Below, in pieces: positions 46,549-59,800 of a DNA stretch of 64,000 nucleotides (positions within the stretch are counted from its first letter, which is position 1; each line of letters starts with the position of its first letter). Both the position numbers and the translations under genes were made by a program. The notes beneath the pieces are model-generated. The model was not told the DNA's origin. It saw nothing but the letters and a program-made list of their open reading frames with translations, and ran no database searches. The DNA is from Norana najaformis. Taxonomy: Eukaryota; Annelida; Clitellata; Crassiclitellata; Hormogastridae. The stretch lies in NCBI GenBank assembly GCA_964023275.1, contig OZ029915.1, positions 17,275,775 to 17,339,774 of the forward strand, read 5' to 3'.

Positions 46549-48535
46549 TTATTTTTTCTTTGACAGTCCAGTGGCTTTGTCCAAAGCACCATGCCTGCCA
46601 GCTTTAAGCCAAGAAATAACATATTTTTCTACATTCCATGCTTTAAGAGGCAGACCACTGATGCCAATCATCAACAGTTCATGAAACCCAGCAGATGAAA
46701 CAGAGGAAACTTCCAACAAATTAATTAGTGTGTAATTTTTGGCAAGCATTACACCATCACTCTTTTTAAACATAGAATATTCAAGCAAAATATCAACTGC
46801 CTTGGAATTACTAATTCCAAACTATTTGCACAGTAATGTAACATGTCTTTCTCCAAACAGTGCCCTTTGCAGAGGGTCCTTTGGCCATACTCTTTCATTT
46901 AGGGAATTAGCAGCCTCTAAAAAATCAGTGGATGGAAATCTTTGCTGTAAACTGTCATATAAAGTTTGGAAAAACGGGCTTCTTAAACTCTAAAAATTTT
47001 TCATCATCATCTCCCTGAAAAATTTCAGCACTTTTATAACATCGTTCCATATCGTAACTGGCAAAATTTCCCTAATGACCTGCCATAATGCAAAGCAACT
47101 TCAACTTTGCCATCAATTTGGCATAAAGCATTAACTACATTTGCAGTATTGCTCTGCAAATATAAAGACGACTGTTTAAAGCATCGCAAAGCATCCTTAA
47201 GCATGCATGTCTCACTCTAGAAAAACCATGACTGAAGTTTCTTTGCAAGACCTTTGTACTAACTTTTTCTTTTGATGGCCTATCACTGTCAGCACATTGC
47301 ACAAAAAGGGTGCAGAATAATAACGGAGAACAGCTTTGACAGAAATAAATGATGAAAACCCATCGTACATCAAAAACTGGTTGTATCTTCATCAGCTCAA
47401 CAGATAACATATATCAGCCACACATTCCAGCTCTCTTTCTCTGATGTTTAGGCAACGTACTATACACTTCATACGACTGATCATCAAAAATTCTAAAATG
47501 TGAAACAATATGTACAGTGTCAACTGAGTTTTTTACAGCAAGTTCCAGCCTATGTGCCATGCAGTGAAAGGTTTTCAACTGTGGATATTTTGCCTTTAAT
47601 AAAGTTGCTACACCTTTATGCTGGCCAACTACAGTATGCAGCTTGCACCATTGCTGCAAAATCCAACAAACTGATTGCAAAGAATTCATTGCTTAAACCA
47701 ATGTCATTACAAAACGTTAACAATGTCTTCTGAAGACCAACAGCAGTTGCATCAGCCAGTTCAAGTAATCCTAAAAAAGCATGTACATGTTTCAACATCA
47801 AATCTAGTGCAAATATATATACTCACTAACTGTACATTTGCTACTAAAGTACTCTCATTAACCAAAATTGAAAATTTTGACTGCAAATTTAAAATGTGGT
47901 TTACAAGTTCTTTACTCATTTCATTAGCAACATGACTGATATTATTGCATGAATTACTAGACTACAAAATGTTTCCACAGTTTGTACTGTAAAGTGTCTG
48001 CAAATCTATCAAACGACAGCTTTCTGTGTATGGTAAATGAGATTTTGCACATTCATAACCAGTCCTGAAAACCTTAGCAGTTACTTCAAGATTCTCTTTA
48101 TGGTACTCCACAAATTTTGATTGAGCAACATGAATAAGGTTAAAAATTTTGTCATTCTCATGGTCTTTTAGTATCTTCTCACATGTGCTGTGCGAGACTG
48201 AGTCACGATGCTTGTCAATTTTCTTTAAAAGACTCAGCGGTTTTCCCCTGACCTGTGCCATCAATAAATGTAGCTTCGTAATGTTGGCCTGTTTGGCTGT
48301 GCAAACCAAGATGTTTAACTTGTGCACATGATGTGTATTTTAAACTACCTGATACTCGATTGCTGATTTCAGTGATAGCTAAGGACGACTTCTTTGCAAG
48401 ACCAAACTGATTGCAGTTTCTGGAGATCCTTGGATGAGTAAATGTTGCAACCAGAGGTGAGGATGAAATGCTGACACTGCAGAATGGTTCTTCACACTGG
48501 TCGCATTCTTTGACTGTAGTGCTGGGTGGAGACAC
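46549..48535 (-). pseudogene. hAT-like transposase related to KIAA1586-type proteins, broken
   Basis: The minus strand holds overlapping frames in order: 48535-48215 (KECDQCEEPFC zinc-type N-terminus; SCAQVKHLGLHSQ), 48327-47962 (KHRDSVSHSTCEKIL, FRTGYECAKSHLPYTES, LQTLYSTNCGN), about 47960-47780 (EMSKELVNHILNLQSKFSIL, then VNEST), 47689-47414 (HKGVATLLKAKYPQL, FHCMAHRLELAVKNSVDTV), 47410-47135 and 46788-46549. The family is recognised by these blocks, as in proteins annotated E3 SUMO ligase KIAA1586-like, which derive from hAT transposases. Frames change several times. The usual DEST catalytic aspartate reads NEST, so it is neither an active transposase nor a coherent gene. Confidence 0.85.
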
Positions 48536-49212
48536 TTCTGATGACCTGTGAACTTCAGGTGAATCTATACATTAAATGTGTACAATCGATTTTAGTAGTT
48601 TGAACTGAAATGATATTCAAACTAGAAATTTAGACCATATTAATTAACATTATGCCAGAAGCCAGCCACAATTTATTAACATTAATTCTAATCTAAGATT
48701 AGCAACTTTGCCGTAATAAATAGAAACTGCTATATTTATTAGGTTCAGGACTTTAAGGTAGAGTTTTTCAGTTTTTCACAGGTTTCCCTTGCCTTGGTCT
48801 TTGGAGTCTATGTCCAGCCATTTGAAGTTCTACACATTTTGGTATTAAAGACAGAATATAGAATTTCTAAGTTTTTGCCAAAATACACAACATTGTTTAG
48901 CTTCTAGAAGAAAGGGCAAACTGTTGTGTAAAAGTGTCAAAGCAGCAGTTTACACTTACACAATGCACTTACCATTATGAGAAAGTTTTGATAGACTGCC
49001 GTGACTGGCTTCGACTCCTTTGCTTGACATATTGGAATTTCAAAGCTTTTAAAATTCTTTCTCATGTTCATCGTCATCCTTCTCAACAATTTTCCACCGC
49101 TTCACTTCCTCAAATCCAAACACCAACAAACTCATTCTCCGAAAGTTTCCCAACGTCTTTTCAGTGACTTAGTTGAGGGGGTTAGAAGAAAAAAGGGGAC
49201 TGAACCCCCAAC

Positions 49213-49580
49213 AATTAAAACACTGTGTAATCCTAACTCTGACTACAACCCCAAACTGAATGCTGCTCAATCTAGCCAAGCATTGAAAGAACAGCTGAAC
49301 ATTACAAAACTCAACGTAAGCCTATACTGTATGTCACTCATCACTAGCACCTACTTGTGCATTAGCAACATTGCGAATTTTTTTGCAAATGACCAGGAAG
49401 TACTTTAAGTTAATAGTAAACTAGTAAATGCTGATCATGTTGCGACTGTCACCAAGTTATCAAGTTGTGTAAATCAGTCTGTGTCACTAGACAATTAAAA
49501 CATGCCAACCAACACTCAGTTTTGACTGTCCAGCTCGTAAGCAAGTAACTCCAATATTCTATCATTACTGTCTGCTTCAT
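49213..49580 (-). mobile_element. hAT family X, copy 2, right part
   Basis: tgtaatcctaactctgacta and, further on, agttaatagtaaactagtaaatgc, aagttatcaagttgtgtaa, aacatgccaaccaacactca and taactccaatattctatcat follow the order of 19835-20300. Confidence 0.65.
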
Positions 49581-50826
49581 AAAAATCCTTCATCTTTTGC
49601 TGACTGTACAAATATAAAAAACTGTAACTTCTCTTTTTTATATGGCTGCTTATCAATATATCAATTCTGTTTGATCTATACAACAGCTGATCTAGTGTTC
49701 TCTGTATTCTGAACTACCACTGGTGACTTTTGTAGTTATCCAAGCATAGCTTGCTGATGAATTTTCTGTTTTTAATGACATTTAACATGGTTTAGGCTAG
49801 TGTACGGAGCACCTCTGATTAGTTGATCTTGAAACGATGGTATATAAATTTTTCCTTTCAATTACAATTCTGAATGTAATGGTTATTGCAGTGAGGAACA
49901 TCCACATTCGTTGAACCCTGATCAATCTGAAATGAGAACATAATGAATGGGACAGAACTTCACCAAGGGTTTCCATAGGAAAGTTAAGACATGCCACAGA
50001 CTCATTTTTGTATCATGGCTGGGAGGCTGACTATTGGCCTAGGGGTGTTGATCACTCCAACACCCTTGAACGGATCTTCATGAATGCTTCAGTTATAAGA
50101 CAAAACTACAAGTGAAGTGTAAAGAAGTAAGAAGTACCAATACTGAAATTATATGCAACTAACAAAATTCCATCCAATTCTCAAATTCTAAATCTGCAGT
50201 AAAAACATGTCCTGTAAACTTCCTCAAGTGTAGAAATGAAACAGTTATCAATCACAGTTTTATCAGGAATAAAGAAATAAACAATCACAATCAATTTAAG
50301 GTTTGTGCACTCACTGTTTTAATTTTTTTCAAGTTAAACTCTTAGCAGCATAATTAATGAATTCTTTTAGTGGATTCTTTATACAGACAGGTGAGCATAA
50401 AACCATCTGAAATTGATCTTCACCCTTGCTACTGTTTCACAGCCACAGTACTCATGAGAACTGGTCACAAACTTAAATAAAGGTGAACCCTATAACACAA
50501 ACAGGAAACTAATCATAACCCACTTCAAGACTACACGAATTCTGATAAAACCTAGCCAGAAGAATTTAACCTAAATTTAGTTCAGCTGTAGAAATTTATG
50601 TTATTATAAGAACAATCTTGTTATAAGGAGGTTCTGGATATGGTTCCCAAAGATACAGCAACCAAAGCATTGTAAGAAGGATACAGTGTATCATTATGAA
50701 AGCTTCTGACTTGTCCTAGTTTTGAATATCTGTTGACAGTTATTGTGTTTTAAAGAAACTGGAATCCTCAAATACTTCAACAGTCTTCAGTTTCTAACAA
50801 AGTCTGTGTTTCTGAATTTCTGTTGC
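49581..50826. other. 3' flank of FEN1, no other gene
   Basis: AT-rich. It includes the presumed 3' untranslated region of the minus-strand FEN1 gene just below 50827. No clear AATAAA was found on the minus strand close to the stop. Confidence 0.45.
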
Positions 50827-53800
50827 TTATTTTGGTCTTTTAAATGATGAATTGTTCTTGGCTTTCTTCTTCTCAGGCCCTTTGGATTCTGGTCCCTAAA
50901 ACAAAACTCCTATTACAATACAGTAAGAACATTGCAGCTAAAATTAATGTAAAGAATTTTAAATTATCTAATGAACTTCGTGTCTATAACTAAGGTATAA
51001 AGTAATGATTATAAGATTTACAGATGACGTTTCAACTTCTTGCCAAGCTATATGACTTCTTGTTTATCAAGTGATCTGTGAGGCAGATCCCTTTACGGTA
51101 TAACCAATGATGGTTTGTCTCCTTTGCATGCATCTCAGCAAATGCAACATTTTGCCTTTTCACCATTTAGGCCATGTGTGACCGTGCCTCAGAAAACCGT
51201 CACAAAGTAGAAAAGTTAATTTGCCTGAAACATAGTCGCAAGGTAAGTAGGCATAAACTTGGTCAAAATCAGGTCTTTGTATGTTTATATGTCTTGTTGC
51301 GTTAGCTATAAAACTTTTAGTACTTGTGTAGAGTTTTACTGTCTAAGTATTTTTATTTTCCATTTTATTACGATGCCTTATAACAAAACTTAATTTAACA
51401 TATTCTCTTGGTGCCTTAATTTGAATCAAGTGTACTGATTATTATGCAAATGACAGTCATTTGCATAAGTCATCTCAGCACCTGACACGAAATCAGGGGT
51501 CAACCTCTGGACTCGCTTAAGTCCTTCTTAGATGAGCGAATGCTGATGGTGACGACCATGGGCTCAGACTTTATGCCTTGGACACCAATTCTGTACGGTG
51601 AACCACAGGGCTCAGTACTTGGGCCGCTACGGTATGTACTATACACAGCCAACCTGATTAAGATCAGCTCTGGGAGTCTGAGTACACCAGTACGCTGATG
51701 GCACTGATGTGTACAGAACTTGCTACCCAACTGATGCACCTGCCTGTGTGTCATCTATGGCACAGGTAAGGTCATGGATGTCTTCCAATCAGCTCTGGTT
51801 GAACCTGATGAAGATACAGTACACCTGGCCCGGCAAATGACAGGGCATTCAGAGATTAACCTCTGGCAAAGATACTTAGGTTGGGTCCTAGTTATGGTAA
51901 ACTTGCAATTTCTCATAAGTAGCCATGAAGACACCTATACCTTTGAAAACTTGTAACTTTTTACTGTTTTGTATAGATATATGCAGTTTCACCTAATTAC
52001 TCAACAGTCCTGTGCCGCATCAAACCCAGTTTTGATTTTTTCTGGCTTTTTGAGTCTTCTCAGGCCTCAGGCACGGTAACCCATACTCGGAATGGCTTTC
52101 CTCTAGATTCTACATGTGCCTAACAGCCTATGAAGACTAAACAAAGGCAGTTCTTAGGTTTTCAACTTGATAATTTCTAATTATCAAGCTTCTTCTTGTT
52201 TCTGTCCATTGGCCACCATTCAAATAGTCTGCCTAAAAATTATTCATAATTATTCGACTGGTTCTTTCTAACCACTTGTGGCGAAATCATCAATACTGAC
52301 TTGATCTCACAGCATTTAGCATCAGTTGTCCCCAAGGAAGGCAACAGATTAAAGCTTAAACTATTTCCAGATAACTAACCTTTCTCTTTGCTGGTGCAGA
52401 TGTTACATTCACAACTTTGAAAAAAGAGTCAAGACGTCCCTGTGTTGTACCTGTCTTTGCCTTTTCCAATTTTTTAACACCGTTTCGAATCCTCTCTTCG
52501 CTGCAAATTAATCATTTGTGAAAGTAATGTATGTTACTAAACATCTTTATAGTGCCTTCTAAGTACCTCTTGAAGGCACTCCTTGCTAGCCTAAACGATG
52601 TTAAAGTTCAATAAGAAGAACAAGTTCATTTGTAAAAAATAAAGCTCAAATAGAAGAAGTCGCCACTAGTGGCCTCTTGTACATTTGTAGCACCCAGCCA
52701 ACAGTCCCATCCAGGTTTGAAAGTTGACACCATATTCCCAATCAGTGCCGAATTGAAGATGATGAATGTGAAATTCTAATGCATAACGTTTAGTTGGTAG
52801 AACAAACATCAGAAGAAGCTTGAAACAACTTCTACAGGATTTAAAATAACCTGGGTAATATAAATATTTGAAGCAGAGCATTAGCTGCCATTGTATTTCC
52901 ATCTAAAGAAAATAGCACAATAATAATAGAATAATCACTCAATTTCACACATATTCTTGTATCCAACCGCATCGTAATGCAGCTGAGGATTTTGAGACAT
53001 CAACAAAGTTCCTTGCCCAGAACCAGCAGAAACAAATCACTAAAAAATTGCAGCATAAACCAGCAACAGGTTTACATAGCCATAAAAGAAATTCATAACT
53101 AAAAACCCACTTTCCATTATAATCATCAGTAGTAATGACCTACTTTATTATAATCACATGTTACAGTTTAAACTTCACAAATAGAAGCAATATAACATAC
53201 TTGAATCCTTTATCCATCACCATAAACTTAACCAGGTTATCCTCATCGGGTTCAGTCCATTTTATCTGAAACAAACAAGTTAGGCCAATATTCATACAAC
53301 TCTGTATTAAATTAAAATCACCAGAAGATAACTGCTTTCTGAATTATCATTGTAAAGCAGTAGACATTCACAAAGCACTTTTACAGAGCACCTCAAAAGC
53401 CTTGTCAGAAACAGGTCTCATTTAAGTTGAAAATATGTCACACAGAACAACATAAACACAGTGGAAGACTGTTCTGGAAAACGTGGTAGAGGGTGTAGCA
53501 TGCCCATTTTCATCCTACCTTAAATTGCACATTGTTAGATCTGTGTTTCAATGCCTCTGAAAGGGTCTAAAAGGAGCTAAATAAATGATCAGCCAACGAG
53601 ACCAATATGAAAGATAAGTGGCAACCAGCAGTCATCTTGAATTAAGCCACAAATCATAACAATTTGTAAAAAAAACCAAAGCCAAATTTTGCATGGCCAC
53701 ATATATTTGACCATGCATGAGAATACCCAGCCTAAGTCGGAAAATTAACAAGCAAAAAAGTGTTCAGAAGGCACTCAGGCACAAAATAGGTCCAAAAATA

Positions 53801-56800
53801 GTTTTGTGCATAATTTTTACAGAGATACCAAATACATCACTCAAAGATCCCATATTAGACTTCAGGCTATACAACTAACTTTGTATAAGAAAATCTATTT
53901 CATTTACACCATAGAGCTAAATTATATTCAAATTTAAGTTGCAATTTTGTTGAAGTACTTGTGCAGAGATGTACAAATTAAAACAATTGAAAACTTTTCT
54001 ATTTGTCGTATAACATTTATAACTTTTTTTATTATTTGTGATAAAAACATGCAGTTTTGCCAAATTATTCAGCACTTCCAGTCTATCCCAATACAATATT
54101 AGACCCTTTAAAATTGTTCTCACTTAGGCCAGGTATTCTCATGCAGTCACAAGTGTACAGAAATTAGTTACATCAGAATTGCAAGATAGCTTTTTATGGG
54201 AGCTTATTCAGCTCAAAACTAAAAATATGCGATAAACAAACATTTATAAAGTCCACTTATTGTCACTGTTTAGTAGGAATCTGTTCATAAGGCATACAAT
54301 ATCTACATAACAGCTGTTAGAAAACATGACCACTCAACAACATGTAATATTCAACTTCAAGAAAAACAGCACTGCCATCAAATACACAATCCAAGAAAAG
54401 AATATCTCTGTGTATATTACTGAAAGGGGAGATATATAAATGTTCTGAATGAATGTATGATTGAATGAATATCAATAGAATACAAAGAGTGCATTTAAGA
54501 GCAGAAGCCTACAGCAACTTGCAAAGTAGACAATAATTCCATTTGAACTAAACAAATAGGATAAACTGAAACAAGAAAGCACTTGGTAATAAGTTTAGTT
54601 TTCAAAAGGATTCTTACATCAGTCATTTCAGGATCAGTCACCTCAGGCTCTTTGAACAACTTCCGCGCTTGTTCAAACGGCCAGTCTTCAGGCAATGGAT
54701 ATTTCTACACAAGACATTTTACACTTTTCAGATCAAGCACAAACTCAGTCTGCAAATGTTATTGCTGTATAACATGATTCTTAAGGAGGCTGACTTACGA
54801 AATTGTTAAATGCACATTTCTACAAGACTCACTGAAAACAAAACTCCAACAAGCTACCATACAAACTCAGGTTTTGCAATTTAGCAGTTCTGAAAACCAC
54901 ATTTGTACAGCAAAATAAATAAGTAAACAAAGAGAAAGCAGTTATAAATAAATAATTGAACAAAGGCAGCAGTTTCTTGGCATCAAACGCCTAGTCGCAC
55001 AAAGTGAACCAGTGGACATAACCAAACTGTTACAAACTGAAAACTAGAAATGTTAGATATCAAGAACCATGAACCATGTTCCTTTAGGACAGTCAAACAA
55101 CATCACTTAAATGGCAGTACAAGATAGCCTACACAAAGTTTGCAAGATGCATCACCTTTCCTTATATATGGGGCAGACAAGTTGCCGTATCAACTACTTT
55201 CTCATGGCCAACAACCATCTGAAATACACGCATTTTCAAGGCTTTTGTTGACTGCTATCTGAATTTCAATACCCATCAACAGACATCTCTCCATTTTTTG
55301 TGATTTGAATCTCAGACATTAAAATATTTATATGGTGGCTGATTGAAAAGCAATAAATCATCATGTCTAAGGCATCGTAAGAATGGTTAGTATCACATGG
55401 ATGATACCCGAATGTAGTAAAACTGGGAATTAGGAATTACCTGCCTCAACATCAGTACATCTACAATAGCACGACCCGAAGTGGGAAATTATGCATTACT
55501 ATGTCATGACCACTAAAGCTTGAAAGACAATGTGAGAATTATTCAAATGCATAATTCAAAAAGCAGAAGTAGAAATTCACAACTTTAGCAGGTTGACACA
55601 GTTCCATATCTTGGTTCACTGATAACTGAAGACTTTGAATGTAGTAAAGAGATTTGGTCAAGACTGGCAAAGGACAATATGTTGGGGCAGCATTAAAAAC
55701 AGTACAAAAAAGTCACGGCATACAGCTTGCAACAAAGACAATGACTTCTAAAAGCTCCTGTATGGTCAGTGGCACAGGACGGCTGTGCAAGCTGGACCAT
55801 AAAGATGAAGAGGCAAGAAGCAACGCTCTTGAAATGAAGTGTCTGCGGCAGATTATTAAAGTACCGTGGACTGTCAAGAAGACAAATGATTTTGTCCTAG
55901 AGACTGCAAGAGGAGAGTGGAGTCTGCTCAGATTAATCAAAAACAGTAAGCTTTCATACCTTGGGTATGCGCTGTGAAAGAGTGGAGACTGCTTAGAGAA
56001 GGAGACCATCCAGGCTCAATTCCTGGATCCCTATTTCGAGGAAGACCCAATATGACATGGATAGACATCAAGTCGTGGACTGAATTACTGTTTGACCAGT
56101 TATTACAATAAACAAGGGACAGAAGCAGGCGGAATAGGATTGTCCATGGTGCCGTCAACCCTCGGCTTGAACACAGTTAAAGACTAAACAAGACAAGATA
56201 CTCACAAATGACTCATTCCATGTCAAATCAACATAGTGCCTGACATGACCATCTCTGACTTCGCTAAAAATTGGCACAGTCATTCATCTTGATAAGGAAC
56301 TTTAAAACCAAAAGTTTAGAAGTTTGGATCAATCCATGCCCAAGATATGGGTAGTTGAACTTTGACCAAAACATGTTGACCCATTTGGGTAAAACTGCTG
56401 AATCTCGGGTTCTATAGCACCTAGAGATACTTACACCGAACTGAAGGTAATAGAAAGCTCTAGCTCATTATATTAATTAGAATACTTAATATTTATTTTT
56501 AACAAAATGCTGAGCAATATTGTAGCCTATTAACTTCAATCTGGGTCAGTTTGTACAAACGAAACATTATATTTTTTTCTGTGTAATCAAATTAATCTGT
56601 ATAATTAATAAACCTTTTGATCCAAGTTTCTTATGACTGTCTCAATGTTTTTGTGTTGACGTATTAGTTCCATTGCTCTCTTTGGTCCAATTCCTCGAAT
56701 AGAATCGCAATAGTCACATCCCAGAAGAATGCACAGATCTATAAACTACATCACGTAACAGAGAATTTACAGCACTGTCACATGTACTTCCTTAAATAAA

Positions 56801-59800
56801 AATTTAAAAAAAAAACAGCAATATGCAAGATTTCTTTAAAACAGTAACAATCGTAAAACATAAGAGCATTTGCATTCCATTAACCACATAAAGGATCACC
56901 ACAATGTACAAGCTCTCTGTATTAACTTAGAGGCCACAAGACTTCACGTGCATTTAGCTCAAGAAGGGCTTTATACCAAACAGCATATTCCTTCATTAAC
57001 TGGGTCTTTGTACTTGGTTTGAACAGTGAATGACACACGCTCAGTAAAAGTGCACAATAAAAATTCAAATAAACAGTTTGAAACGTTGTAAATAAATTTA
57101 AGATTGCAGAATTTATGCATTGATACAAACAAAGATTATTACCTTGCGTCTTTCACAGCTATTTACTAAATTATTTCTCAGCTTCATACTTATTCTACTA
57201 GACTGCAGGGAAATGTCTATAGTACATTTGCCCAAACAAATACCAGGTATTTTAACATCAAATGAATTGGACTCTCTAAATCGAATATACTACCTCTGCA
57301 AATCTGAAATTTGCCTAATGTGTGTATTTAAAAATAAACTTTTAAATTTCTTTTTGTATTTCTTTCTAATAATGACACACAACTGTAATTTGTAACAAGT
57401 AGTAAATTTTGTTAGTTCTTAAATTTCATTCTATGCTTAGAAGGCCATAAATATGAACCATTTTCTTTCTTTTAGCAGATATATCCTTTATTTAAGATAT
57501 AGTAAATACACACCAAACTGCTTTGTTTCCAGCTAATTATGTGGGACTCTGGTACCTTATGGGTCTGCTGTTTGTACCTCAGTAACTTATTTACTTCATA
57601 CTAAACTTATATCTTTGTCAATTTCTGTTTTAGGATCAACTCATTTAAAAAATTCAGGTTGCAAACATAACAGAAGCTGACAACAGATCTAACCTAATTC
57701 ACATTAACTAAGTAGCAGATAATGGCTTAGTAAAGTTACCTCATCCTGATTTAATTCAAGTTCCTTTAGGACTCTATCCAAGTAGAATTCCTTAATTGGC
57801 ATCTTCCTAAATTTGAACACATGAGTACTATACACCATATTATTAAAAAGCAATGCTTAAAGAAATGTCTAAAAGAACAAATTTTAGCCAGGGCTACCAA
57901 GGGCTGTGGCTATTTGCTTGATGGAAAATTAGTCTGGTACTAAATTGATCAAAGGAGAGAAGTAAACCAGACAGTAGTTTGTTTCAGATAGCTGTTCCAG
58001 AACCAACAGTGACACTCACGGGACTACATCAGGTACTGGGTTTATTTAGTCAAATATTCTACACAGTTCTTTCAATATAGTTAACTTCACACAGCCTTCC
58101 ACAGTTCATTGTTTCCTATTCCTCACAGGTTGTACCTCCATCTCAATGCGCTGTCTTTCTGCAGGTTTTTACATTTGCTGCAAAGCTTTGGCATGAAATG
58201 CATTGTGCTTTAGATACTCCAAGTAATTAGACCAGATGCAAACATATATGTAAGTAGGTACATATGAATGCACCTATGTCAACTACCACATGAGATTTTA
58301 TTAAAAAATAAAACTGGATAAGAAAAATACAAATTAGTTGTGAAATTATACAAACCTTGCTTCACTGAAAGTAAGATGACGCAGAACAACTGATGAGCCA
58401 AACGTCAGAGCATCCATATCTTCAGTTCCAACAGCAAAGACTTTACCTGCCTTGACAAGTGCTGCACACTGTGCTTCTGCCTCACCAGGTGCCTAAGCCA
58501 CATACAGGCAAACAGTCTTAAGCCAGGGCTCTCATAAATGACATGTGTGCTACACAAAACCCACCACAAAGCAACCATTTTTTTTCAAATCAGGAAAGCC
58601 AATAATTGGTTTAACAGCAGATATGATCAAACAATGATCATCTGGTCAATGGACAATATTCCTGAAAGTTTGGTTTACCCGAACAGGCATTTCTTAAATT
58701 TGTATGATGAATTGCTGCATTTTTCTTTGAATTAGGAGTTACACAAAGCTGCATGGTCTGAAAACCTCAGACTTGGCAGCTCTGGGCTTCTGTACAAATC
58801 TGTATGGGGTTCTAGTAGTTGTTTTAGACAGAGGCTTCATTATAAACCATTATCCTCATTATCCTAAAATAATATTGAAGAGATTTTCCAAGTAGTAAAT
58901 TTTAACCAACTGCAAAAGAGGGAACAGGAAACAAATCTGTTAAAATGCCTCAATATGAGCTCCTGAGAAGGGTGGTCTTGAAGTCAAAGGATCTTTTGGC
59001 TGAGGCACAAACACAAGCACAGCAGTCCTATGACAATGCTCATTCAACCACCCCAAAAGATTGAGATCTGAGTGGCCACAAGATGGTAAAGCATTCAAAC
59101 TGGATTTAGTGGTGATTGCCTTCACAGTACCTGCCAACATCGTATCCAAAGCACCATTCACCACCTGGCTATGAGGCAGTTTGTAGTAAAAGTTTTTCTT
59201 GTATACCAACATGTAACCTGCAGCTCACCCACAAATCCCAAATTCCCTGCCCAACCCCAGTGATACAGAGCTTGGGCCAAAAAGACAGTACACACGTGAA
59301 CGGAAGAGAATGGTCCTGACATTTTGGTGGGCCACCCATAACACCATGAAATTTGCAAATATATCAATTACATATCTGTTTCTGCTATTAACAATAATAA
59401 AATATGGCATAGATTCGAGTACTGAGTTTAAGTTGGCAAACCCACAATGGAAGAATATCTTCTACTTCGATGCTCCTAACACTACTGAAATGACATGAAA
59501 TTCAGCAACAGCATCAACTTCAGTTTATGCATTACATTAATTATACTATTAATTAAAAGACGAATAAGAACACTAGTAGATAGTTGATACTTCGATGTAA
59601 GGGATTCCCATGAGTTTCAGCAGTTGCTTGCATTCGTCGTTGTGTTGCCTTGTCACCTTAACAAGTCGTTTCTGAAACTTTTCAATTCCCTCCACATCAC
59701 CTGCAATCATTACATCATCTCAGTACTTAGGCCTTGTAATGCCAGAAAAGTTAATAGATCCAAAACAAATAAACCCCATTATTCAGTAACATTCATACAA

